A stretch of 64,000 nucleotides of DNA. It comes from Elgaria multicarinata webbii. Lineage: Eukaryota > Chordata > Lepidosauria > Squamata > Anguidae. Below, in pieces: positions 33,133 through 42,410 of the stretch. How positions within the stretch are numbered: the stretch's first letter is position 1; every line of letters starts with the position of its first letter. The notes beneath the pieces are model-generated. The model had not been told where the DNA came from, made no database searches, and saw only the letters and a program-made list of their open reading frames with translations. Position numbers and translations under genes: made by a program. The DNA lies in the NCBI RefSeq assembly GCF_023053635.1, contig NC_086180.1:5957206-6021205 (forward strand). Reading direction: 5' to 3'.

Positions 33133-33347
33133 AGTGTGAGTGTGCTCATCTCGTTATTATTATTTTTTAAATGGTGGTTGCGACATCCTTCCAGGATGTT
33201 ACGCAGCTATCTAGGCACCCAGGGAGGATCGTGGTATCGAAAGCTGCTGAAAGGTCCAAAAGTACCAGCAGGGACACACTCCCCCTGTCAATACTCATGC
33301 GGAGATCATCCACTAAGGCGATCATAGCTGTCTCAACTCCGTATCCT

Positions 33348-33650
33348 GCCCTAAGGAAAGGAAAGGAACCTCTCGCGCAAGCACTGAGTCATTACTGACT
33401 CATGGAGAGACGCCAGCTTTCGCTGACGTTTTCTTGGCAGGCCTTATAGCGGGGTGGTTTGCCGTTGCCTTCCCCAGCCGTTATTACCTTTCCCCCAGCT
33501 AACTTGGTACTCATTTTACCGACATCGGAAGGATGAAAGGCTGAGTTGACCCGAGCCGGCTGCCTGAAACCAGCTTCCGCTGGGATCGAACTCAGGCCAT
33601 GGGGAGAATTTCAGCTGCAGAAACTGCTGCTTTACCGCTCTGTCCTAAAG
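33348..33650 (-). mobile_element. Sauria-type SINE (tRNA head, LINE-related tail)
   Basis: The minus strand starts with a tRNA-like head: GACAGAGCGGTAAAGCAGCA as an A-box region and GAGTTCGATCCC as the B box. It continues with GGTAAAATGAGTACCAAG, GGGGAAGGCAACGGCAAACC and GCCAAGAAAACGTCAGCG. The tail AGTCAGTAATGACTCAGTGC then ends in a CCTTT-type repeat. I recall this organisation from squamate SINEs that borrow a BovB-like tail; the name is from memory. Confidence 0.6.
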
Positions 33651-33959
33651 CCGGTTTGAAATGGGTCTAGAAAATCTGTATCATCCAAGACTGCTTGGAA
33701 TTGGAAGGCAACTGCCCTTTCAATCACCTTGCGCCCAAATGGAAGATTTGATGCGTTGCAGGGCTGCAGAAATCACTGAGATGTGGACTCTTTGCCAAGC
33801 ACTCCTTCCTTGTCCCTTATCACACCAGTTATCATCACCGTCCACCAATAGCTCCATCTTTGCTCCCCATTCCCTTCACATTCCCAAAATCCACATTCAC
33901 CGCCTCGGCCCAGCCAGGCTGAGAACATTGGTTTACAATTACCCTTAGACCTGGCGTGC

Positions 33960-34500
33960 AAATTCCCTCCGCCACCACCAGAGCCCAGAGTGACAAATGC
34001 TATATTATGTCTCCCTCTAGGCACAATATTTCTTATTTCTGCTGAACAACGCAGCTATATTTAATGCATTATCTTAGCCCATTTCCCGGCCAAGCCTCTG
34101 CTGGAAGGAAAGATAATCATTTTGTTTGCCATTCTATTTTGAGTGCTCTGTTCTCCACAGGAAAACAGAGATTTCCGCGCTCTTCTGTGTGCGCATTTTT
34201 TAAAAGCTTTGTCTCTTGCAGAACAATGCATTTGGAATACATTATTGAAATCACAAGGATCGTGCCCTGCCCTGAAACAACAGTATTCAACCCATCTAGG
34301 TTACTCCAAGGAGGAGCTGGCTCCAAATAGCTGATCAAGGCCTGATTAAAAAGGGGAAGGAGGGGAAAAAAGGAGGGGGGGAGAGGTATTATTTTGAATA
34401 TACTGAATGGCACAGCTGAAGTAATTATCCTGTCAAAGATAACAAAGACAAAATTAGCAGCCTAAAAATGAAGAATAAAGATGAGATAAAGGGCTGGCAT
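33960..34500. other. Non-repetitive AT-rich stretch, possible conserved non-coding element
   Basis: No repeat family or long frame is visible. The stretch is rich in intact transcription-factor-like words: GAAGATAATCATT-type and AAGTAATTATCC homeobox sites, AACAAAGAC SOX-like and AAGATAAC GATA-like sites near 34420-34450. This is inference from composition only. Confidence 0.25.
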
Positions 34501-34629
34501 TTAAATCAGTGTGTGTATACGTGTGTGAGTGTGCGCTTGCGCATGCGCGTGTGCACTAGCACAGTGTTTAAAGCAATAGTTCCCTAAAATTGCAGTTTTA
34601 GAAGGTTTTCTCTCTCTGTCTTAAATGGG

Positions 34630-35235
34630 CTTCGGCTGATACGCCAGCTGCGCCCCTTCCTAGAGTCGGAAGACCTAAAGACGGTCGTGCACACATGCTA
34701 GTAACTTCAAGGCTTGACTTCTTCAGTGTGCTCTACATAGGGCTACCTTTGTGCCTAGTCCGGAAACGTCAACTAGTTCAAAATATGGCAGCCAGGCTGG
34801 TCACCGGTACACCTAGGGGTGGCCCACATTACACCAGTTTTAAAATCTCTTCACTGGCTGCCAATTAGTTTCTGGGCAAAGTATAAAGTGTTGGTTATCA
34901 CCTTTAAAGCCCTACATGGTTTGGGTCCAGGCTACCTGCGGGATTGCCTTCTCCCGCACACTCAGGTCCTCTGGGAAGAATTTACTCCAGCCAACAAAAA
35001 CAAGGCTGACAACTATTACCCAGAGGACCTTTTCTTCTGTCGCCCCCAGATTGTGGAACTGCCTGCCGGAGGAGATTTGTAAAATTAACTCTGTGTGATT
35101 TTAAGGCAGCTTTAAAGACTAGCCTTTTCCGGCAGGCCTATCCAGATCAATGTAAAATCAGGAATTTTTAAGATGTATTGATTCCTGTAATAATGTTGTT
35201 CCCCGCCTCAATCCAAAGGGAGAGGCGGGTAAGAA

Positions 35236-35273
<38 letters not shown>
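34630..35273 (+). mobile_element. L2-like LINE 3' end, group 2
   Basis: Encoded pieces include HWLPISFWAKYKVLVITFKA, LHGLGPGYLRDCLLP and APRLWNCLPEEICKINSV, with frame breaks between them. The tail CCCCGCCTCAATCCAAAGGG then AGAGGCGGGTAAGAAATT precedes an ATT microsatellite (35238-35273). 5'-truncated; the RT catalytic core is absent. Confidence 0.75.
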
Positions 35274-35432
35274 GACTGATCTGTTCTGGCAGTTCTACCC
35301 AGTTGATTTTTAAGATGCCTTTTTAATGGTGTGCTGCTTTTAATGATGCACTGGTTTTAAACGTTTGAATTGGTGTTTGTATTTGTGTTGTACCCTGCTT
35401 CAATCCAGAGGGAGAGGCAGGTAACAAATAAA

Positions 35433-35476
<44 letters not shown>
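35274..35476 (+). mobile_element. Second L2-like group 2 tail in tandem
   Basis: Directly after the first ATT tail comes another copy of the 3' UTR, with AAGACTGATCTGTTCTGGCA, CAGTTGATTTTTAAGATGCC and CAATCCAGAGGGAGAGGCAG. It is followed by a second ATT microsatellite to 35475. It resembles the 49955-50290 subfamily more than its neighbour, so two insertions at one site are likely. Confidence 0.7.
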
Positions 35477-35477
<1 letters not shown>

Positions 35478-35971
35478 GTTATTGGTCAGCAACGTTGGTG
35501 CCACTTCAGATGTGGCAAAACAGCTCACAATTCCATTGTAGCTCATCTCATTTCATAGTTGTACAAATGTGCATTTCACCGCAGGTACAGCTTTTGGAAA
35601 GGGGCTATTAACCACGGGAAGCAAAATATGAATGTGCTGTGGAACATAAGGACATGGGACGTGTCCCCCCCCCCTTACCCTGGTTCTCAGAATTCAGTGT
35701 ATTGCCAACAGTTGCTCAGTCAATAGCTATTGAAGGGAGAAGGAATCACCACTCTTGCTTTTATTGTTTTCATGAAAAGCACTATAACATTAGCTGAAAA
35801 CTGCCATTCCGGGTAGCATTTTGTAGCGGAAAACAAGAACAAAAGAAGCGAGAGGCACAAAGATCCGTGAGCGTGCGATAAAACACTCGTCTGAAGATGC
35901 TCTCAGCCTCCGTCTATTCATTTCCCCAGCAGGCCGCATCTGAAAAGGGGATTTTGGAGTTGTTTCGCTGC

Positions 35972-36212
35972 AACCCTTTCTACACCTAAGGGTGCAGAGG
36001 GACGCAGGGGAGGCAATCCCGGAAGTGAAGAGGGACGTCTCGCCCATCGCGCCCGCCATTTTGTTTTTTTTTAAGAAAAGAACAGGAGCCTTGAAATCCC
36101 GGGAAAATGGAGGGATGCTCCCTGCCTGCTCCCGGGATCCCCTGGTGTCATTTGGATGCACAGGAATGATTCTGGGATGATCCCGGGAAAAATCCTAGGT
36201 GTAGAAAGGGCC
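35972..36212. mobile_element. MITE with CCTTTCTACACCTA ends
   Basis: CCCTTTCTACACCTAAGGG opens and TCCTAGGTGTAGAAAGGG closes the segment. Inner sequence includes a CCCGGGAAAATGG / TGATCCCGGGAAAA pair. Superfamily unknown. From 35477 to 35971 no other feature was seen. Confidence 0.6.
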
Positions 36213-36411
36213 TAAGGCAGCTACCTTTCTGGAATTAAAAAGAACTAGGAATGCTTGAGGGGGCTTGGGGATATTTTTTCTTGGCGTCTCGGCATTTTAA
36301 TTACCTGCCAACATTTATTTCTCAACCATCTAAAAAGCACCCCACCCCACCCCCATCCTCACACTCCTCTCCCTTTCAGGAGACAACAGATACAACCCAG
36401 GGTGCTGAGAT

Positions 36412-36885
36412 CATAGAATCATAAAATCATAGAATAGCAGAGTTGGAAGGGGCCTACAAGGCCATCGAGTCCAACCCCCTGCTCAATGCAGGAATCCACC
36501 CTAAAGCATCCCTCACAGATGGCTGTCCAGCTGCCTCTTGAAGGCCTCTAGTGTGGGAGAGCCCACAACCTCCCTAGGTAACTGCTTCCATTGTCGTACT
36601 GCTCTAACAGTCAGGAAGTTTTTTCTGATGTCCAACTGGAATCTGGCTTCCTGTAACTTGAGCCCATTATTCCGTCTCCTGCACTCTGGGAGGATCAAGA
36701 AGAGATCCTGGCCCTCCTCTGTGTGACAACCTTTTAAGTCTTTGAAGAGTGCTATCCTGTCTCCCCTCAATCTTCTCTTCTCCAGGCTAAACATGCCCAG
36801 TTCTTTCAGTCTCTCTTCATAGGGCTTTGTTTCCAGACCCCTGATCATCCTGGTTGCCCTCCTCTGAACACACTCCAGCTTGGCT
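36412..36885 (-). mobile_element. CR1 LINE, 5'-truncated 3' end
   Basis: On the minus strand it encodes [20 protein letters not shown] through [12 protein letters not shown] with an open frame, and ends in the CR1 octamer terminus at 36412-36436. From 36886 to 38204 there is no gene; it holds a short GT run at 37101-37114 and AT-rich unique sequence. Confidence 0.9.
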
Positions 36886-38204
36886 GCGTCCCGCACCCCC
36901 ACCCCACCCCATCCAAAGCGTGACTTCCAGGAAATCTCCCCCAAGGCGATTTCCAGAAAAAAACGTTCAAGCTGCTAATTCAGCTGCCTCGTGAAGCGCC
37001 GAGGGGGAGGCCAAGTAGAGCAGACATCTCTGGCATCCGAGTGCACGAATAAACAAAGCAACCTTTTCTCTGGCTTCTCTCAGTGGGAAGTGAATGGGTT
37101 TTGTGTGTGTGTGTGCTTCAAGTGAGGTTTAGTCAGCTTTCGCAAATGAGGGTCACAAGCCCTGGGATATTCCAGACCGATTATCAGTGTTGGCTGCAGT
37201 TGCTTCCTCTTCAAAAAATAAAATAAAAATAAAATCCATCCTGATGGGGCTCTGTGCATTTAGCACAACCACATACATTCTAACGCTCCCTAATTTCCAG
37301 GGACAGGCCTTATTGTTTACTAGCAAACAGATCCAGCTTCTCATGGGTTGGAACAGCCCTTATGTCAAGGGTACCCAGTGCGCACCCGTGGCCGCCACGG
37401 CACCCACAGACACCTCCAAGGATGCCTGGACAGCTCTTCACTCCCTGCCCCCTTCAGGGGGAGAGATATAGCAAGACTAGAGCCTGAGAGTGGAGGAAAA
37501 AAGGATTTCCCCCCTCCATATTTAGCAAAAATCCTGCAGCCTTACTAGAGCTTTATCTTCCAGAGTTTTTGCAGGTTTAAAGATCGGCACAATACACGCC
37601 CTCCCCCTTTTTTTATGCCAGTTCCTTCCCATATGTTTCAATTATACTGCCAGCAGATGGCACTGCTTTATTGTGCAATTTCAGTTTATTACAGCATTTT
37701 TAGAGTTTTATAAAATGGCGGATTATCGCTTGAAAACGGCGGGGAGGATGTTGTGAAAAGGACCCGCAAACCTTTGTGAGTGATCAGTCACAAGCACGCA
37801 GTCAATCACTCATATGGAGAAGCTGAGAGAGAGCAAGAGAGCACAAAGGGAAAAAGTCTGGGTGCATAGAAGATTGGGTGGGACCTGGAAGGACTTCTTT
37901 CTATCCCCCCTTGTCCCATGTCTAGCCTCGCTATTTCTCCCCCACCTACTTCATGACTAGACAGCGTGCCCCCGCACCTCAGCCATGATGTGCCTAGCCA
38001 CATCCTCCATGGCAGCCGTTTCGTGGTGGTGCTCACAGCAGTTTCTCCAATTCCCAAATGTGCCCACGGATCTAAAAAGGCTGGGGACCTTTGCCTTATG
38101 CTGTCCATCTAGCCCAGTCCCATCTGGATGACACCAGGTTGGGGAGCTGCAGCTCTCTGGGGTGTCAGGGAAAGAGGTGCTTCCCCCACCCACATCACCT
38201 GTGA

Positions 38205-38300
38205 CCTGATCCTTGTAACGGAAGAGGCCAGGGGCCCAACCCGGGTCCTTTTGCATGCAAAGCAAAAGCTCTACCATTATCTGGGGTCTCTTCCATCCCA
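38205..38300 (-). mobile_element. tRNA-Ala-type SINE head
   Basis: The minus strand reads AATGGTAGAGCTTTTGCTTT then GCATGCAAAAGGACCCGGGT, i.e. an A-box-like start and a TGC anticodon arm. The B box is altered (GGGTTGGGCCC). SINE remnant. From 38301 to 38954 no feature was recognised. Confidence 0.6.
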
Positions 38301-38954
38301 CAATTACGTCAGAAGGAAAACAGAAATTCTCAGGCCACATTCTGCGCTGTTTCTGCACTTGTGCTCATTTAGGGCAGAGACACCAACCTGCAAATAGATT
38401 TCCAAGGCGTATTGCTGCAGCTAATAACTCAGCTATTCCATTGCTACCATTTTATCTAACAAAGAAGTCCAGCACGCACAAGGGAATAGGCGATTCCCTG
38501 CCCCACACGTCACATGGTGGCAGGAAACCACGGACACGCCCCACCCCGGTCATCCCTGGAAATGGCCCCTGGGATAAAGATATACCGCACCATATTGAAG
38601 CCCTAATTATTATGATCCAGCCACAGAAGGTTACATTGCAGCTTTCTTTGTTGGAGGCAGGGGTGGGTGGGAAACAGAGCAATAACCTGATACTGAACCG
38701 TCAAGGAGTTTGTGTAATCCCAACAGCCTGAACAAGCGTGCCTATAGGTCTGTGAAAGCTTCCAAAGAATGGTTGTTTCTTAAACCTCTTGTAAAATGGT
38801 TTTCTAAGTGTTTGTATGTGCCCCAGGCAGAAATTATGGCTGCCTTCTATAAAAAAAATTAATACAGAGGAGGAAAAGGCAAACAAAGGGGAAAAATAGG
38901 AATAAGAATGTATTATAAGTTTACAGTTCAGAGAAACAAACAAGAAAGACAAAG

Positions 38955-39293
38955 GGCTCATCTACACCAACCAGGATATTCCACTATGAAAGTGGTATAT
39001 AAAAGGCAGGAGCCACACTACCGCTTTATAGCGGTATTGAAGTGCACTGCAGGATCTACACTACTCCTTTATAGTGGAACTGAAGTGCACTGAGAAATGT
39101 TGGGGCCCATTGACACATACCATATACCACTTCCATACCGCTTTCATAGTGTTATATCTTGCCTGGTGTAGATGTTTCATGGGCCCCAACAGTTGTCAGT
39201 GCATTTCAGTACCACTATAAAGCAGTAGTGTAGATCCTGCCTTTTATATACCACTTTCATAGTGGAATATCCTGCTTGGTGTAGATGAGGTCC
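38955..39293. mobile_element. Large palindromic MITE with CATCTACACCAA arms
   Basis: The left arm TCATCTACACCAACCAGGAT then ATTCCACTATGAAAGTGG and TATATAAAAGGCAGGA has a near-exact reverse complement at the right end (TCCTGCCTTTTATATACCAC to TTGGTGTAGATGAGG). Inner modules repeat the GTGTAGAT and TTTATAGTGG words in alternating orientation, so the whole unit folds back on itself. Non-coding. Confidence 0.8.
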
Positions 39294-39324
39294 CAGGTTG
39301 TTGTTGAGGGCTTTTATATGTTAT

Positions 39325-39412
39325 AACAGCAGCACCAGCTCCAATGCCAGAGGGCCAGTGAATCTGCTCCGGGTTTCAGTCAGAACTCTAAAGGAGCGAT
39401 CCACAATACGGA
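39325..39412. mobile_element. Family B MITE fragment
   Basis: AGCACCAGCTCCAATGCCAG then AATCTGCTCCGGGTTTCAGT and AACTCTAAAGGAGC match the left arm and centre of family B. Confidence 0.5.
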
Positions 39413-39426
39413 ATATATTCAAGAGT

Positions 39427-39444
39427 ATTATTATTATTATTATT

Positions 39445-39490
<46 letters not shown>
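39427..39490 (+). repeat. ATT then ATC trinucleotide microsatellite
   Basis: About seven ATT units change abruptly to about fourteen ATC units, a compound microsatellite created by one base change and expansion. 39491-40171 holds a short CA run (39928-39941) and an AT-rich, LINE-tail-like stretch but no gene. Confidence 0.9.
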
Positions 39491-40171
39491 CCATTGTGTT
39501 TTACAGGGTTTGCTCCCTATAACATGTGTTTTAAGATGTTTTAAGCCTGAATGTTTTTCTCCAGCGGAACTCTGAAACCTGAAGCTTGGTGGAAAATAGC
39601 CCAGGGGGCATTTTAGCAGAAAATGGGCAGGCATGTAGGGGCTTAAATACTCCTGTTCTGCTCTCCAATTGTCCCTTGCAACTGCTCTGCTGCCTCTATA
39701 TTTGGAAAACACACATTTGGCAAGGTCACCATGCAATTGCACTCTTTGTTCCATTGTATTTTTTCCCACCCTCCTTAAATTGCAGGAGCGTTTAACAGGT
39801 TGAAGAAAAGCAGACGCTAGAAGTATTTTCAGCAGAGTGCTTTTGTTTCAGTAAAGTTGCCAGCATTTCAACCAACCACTGTAGTTATACCTTCAAGAGC
39901 AGCTTCAGGCATTAGCAGGTAATCACACACACACACACACTTTAAAAATATTTATATACCACTTTTCTCCAGTTGAGCTCTGGGTGGAGAACAACAATAA
40001 AATGTAGACAAAAATATAATGACAAATAAAAACAAAACTCTGAAAAACAGCAGAATAGAAAAACTGGAGAGCAAGACCAGCTACTAAAACAAATTTAATT
40101 AAGACAGCTTCCAGCTGATTAAAAGCAATTTAATGGGCTAAAACATGTAAGGCCCAAGGGCCAGACAGTGT

Positions 40172-40310
40172 GGTGGAGTGGTTAGAGCGGCTGGGACTGG
40201 GTCTGGGGAGACCCAGGTTCAAGTCCCCACTCTGCCATGCAGTTCACTGAGTGACTTTGGGCCAATCACTGACTAACCTACCTCATAGAGTTGTTGTAGA
40301 TGGGATTATT
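40172..40310 (+). mobile_element. tRNA-derived SINE, MIR-like layout
   Basis: TGGAGTGGTTAGAGCGGCTG is an A-box-like start, and CCCAGGTTCAAGTCCCCACT carries a B box. The following CTCTGCCATG, GTGACTTTGGGCCAATCAC and ACCTACCTCATAGAGTTGTT match the core of widespread tRNA-SINEs in reptiles. It is too long and mispaired for a tRNA. Confidence 0.7.
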
Positions 40311-40899
40311 TGGCAACGATGCCTCCTTTTAGAAAGGCAATTCGCAGAGAAAAAACAAAAGGGAAAACAGAACAAGCGTTTATTTGTCTTAGCATAATAA
40401 AAGAAACCACTCTCTTCCTCAGGGAAAGAAAGAAAACAGTTTATTCACAAACGTTATCGCATATGCAATGCAGGTACAGCGTAGAGTTTCAAAAGAATTT
40501 GTTCAGTCTAGTTTGTGTTCTAAGACACTGGCAGGAGCGAAAGAGCAAACATGTACTCCCAGCAATGAAGGAGATCAGAGATGGGGACGGGGGAAGGAAC
40601 AGGAGAAGCAAAAGGGGAAAAAATCACAGGAAACCATATTGTAGGCTATAGAGATCCTAAGGCTAGCCGTAGTCAAAATACCCACAAATTAACTGCAGCA
40701 CTGTCCCCTTCCATTAATTTGCAGACGAGGTTGCAATATTCCTGACTGTCGTCAGAATAAAATGAAGAGGAGGATCACGCATGCAACCTTCATCTCCTTG
40801 GAGAAAAGGTGGGATATAAATGTGAGAAATAAACACATTCTAGGGCAAATGGATTCAGGCGGCGGTAACCTTCACCAGGGTCAGACGTACCCCGCCCTG

Positions 40900-41260
40900 C
40901 ATGCTGTAATCCTAATCCAGATCATGGGGGCACAGCTACCATTTCTAAACAAGACCGACATTTGCCCCATGGTGTGAAAAACTTTACTTGGTAATTACAC
41001 ATTAAGATTCCAGTTAAAGGCACGGTAGGCCGAGGCATTTTTGTGATCAGTTGGCAACAGTGTGCCTCTGTCAGCCAGAGCAATAAAAAAGAAAAAGGTG
41101 GCAACCCTAAATAATTTACAGCTGATTAACCTCCTGTTAAGGATGCAAATGTTTTTACTGGCCCTGTGGCTGACACAATAAAATGGTACAGGGCTCTAAG
41201 CAGTCACACCCAGAAGATATCATCTACTGGGAAGTAAGGTTGGTGCGGTTTACCTGAAGG
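40900..41260. other. Non-repetitive stretch, possible conserved non-coding element
   Basis: No repeat or frame recognised. It contains an octamer ATGCAAAT (41143-41150), AATAATTTACAGCTGATTAA, and GACACAATAAAATGG. 40311-40899 and 41261-41449 also show nothing recognisable. Confidence 0.2.
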
Positions 41261-41449
41261 GATTTAGGCTGCGAGTCACCGCATCAACAAAAGTCGTATT
41301 TTCGTCCTTTTATCTGAATGCGCCACTAAGATTCTATCAAATAAAAGAACGCAAAAAGAGACCCGTGGTTACAGGCATTTGCAGTCGCTTCTCGAGGTCA
41401 AGTGTGCAGCAAGAATGTCTACTTAACCCAGATTGTGTGGATTCATGTC

Positions 41450-41760
41450 GGGAGGAAGAACTAGGTCAGAAAGCAGCAGGAGCAACCTGTAATTAGCATT
41501 TCGCCTGCTTCTTCCTTGGCTTTCTCCTGATTTCCTAGCCTTTGAAAGGGCAGTGGGGGCAATCATTCAAGAGACACTGTTTCTAGCCTCATGCCACCCC
41601 ATTTTTACCAGCTTTGTTCCTGTGCCCTTAATGGCAGACACACACACACGCACCAGCAGGTTTTATCCTAGTATGGACAGAAAGCAACGGCAAGGCTGCA
41701 CCAGCTCAGTTTCTGACAGTCAAGTTGGTGTTAAAGACATAGCCCCCGTCTATATCCAAA
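41450..41760 (+). repeat. Non-transposon segment duplicated at 61115-61432
   Basis: GGAGGAAGAACTAGGTCAGA through CCCGTCTATATCC recurs almost unchanged 19.7 kb to the right. I count only a few differences over about 310 bp (for example CCTAGCCTTTGAAAGG versus CCTTGCCTTTGACAGG). It includes a short CA run. Both copies run straight into CR1 sequence at AAATCACGTGAGG. Confidence 0.9.
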
Positions 41761-42410
41761 TCACGTGAGGTACTGGTTCCTCTCTATTCAGCCCTGGTTA
41801 GGCCTCATCTAGAGTATTGCGTCCAGTTCTGGGCTCCACAATTCAAGAAGGACGCAGACAAGCTGGAGCGTGTTCAGAGGAGGGCAACCAGGATGATTTA
41901 TTTATTTATTTATTTATTTATTACATTTTTATACCGCCCAATAGCCGAAGCTCTCTGGGCGGTTCACAAAAATTAAAACCACAGTAAAACACCCAACAGT
42001 TTAAAACACAATTACGAAATACAATATAAAAAGCGCAACCAGGATAAAACCACACAGCAAAGTTGACATAGGATTAAAATACAGAGTTAAAACAGTAAAA
42101 TTTAAATTTAAGTTAAAATTAAAATAAAATTTCCAGATCAGGGGTCTGGAAACAAAGCCCGATGAAGAGAGACTGAAAGAACTGGGCATGTTTAGCCTGG
42201 AGAAGAGCAGATTGAGGGGAGACAGGATAGCCCTCTTCAAATACTTAAAAGGTTGTCACACAGAGGAGGGCCAGGAACTCTTCTCGATCCTCCCAGAGTG
42301 CAGGACACGGAATAACGGGCTGAAGTTACAGGAAGCCAGATTCCGGCTGGACATCAGGAAAAACTTCCTGACTGTTAGAGCAGTACGACAATGGAATCAG
42401 TTACCTAGGG
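41758..42410 (+). mobile_element. Old CR1 LINE, part 1, interrupted by an L2-like tail
   Basis: The CR1 runs 41758-41895, is split by the L2-like insertion, resumes at GATCAGGGGTCTGGAAACAA (42136) and stops at TTACCTAGGG (42410), where a younger CR1 begins. It then resumes at AGGGAGGTTGTGGGCTCTCC (44911) and ends at 45072. It shares GACAGGATAGCCCTCTTCAA with the copy at 61428, which most other CR1 copies here lack. Confidence 0.85.
41896..42135 (-). mobile_element. L2-like LINE tail, group 1, inserted in CR1
   Basis: A TTTA-type tail is followed by ATACCGCCCAATAGCCGAAG and CTCTCTGGGCGGTTCAC, then AT-rich UTR to TAAAATTTCC. The duplicate locus at 61.5 kb lacks it, so it acts as an empty-site comparison. 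Confidence 0.88.

Noticed and set aside
38255-38731. A 158-codon plus-strand frame as a host exon.
   Set aside because: It starts inside a tRNA-derived SINE, lacks a clear splice acceptor or donor pair, and matches no family I know.
40172-40310. A tRNA gene on the plus strand.
   Set aside because: The A and B boxes are present but the rest matches a SINE core rather than a tRNA fold.
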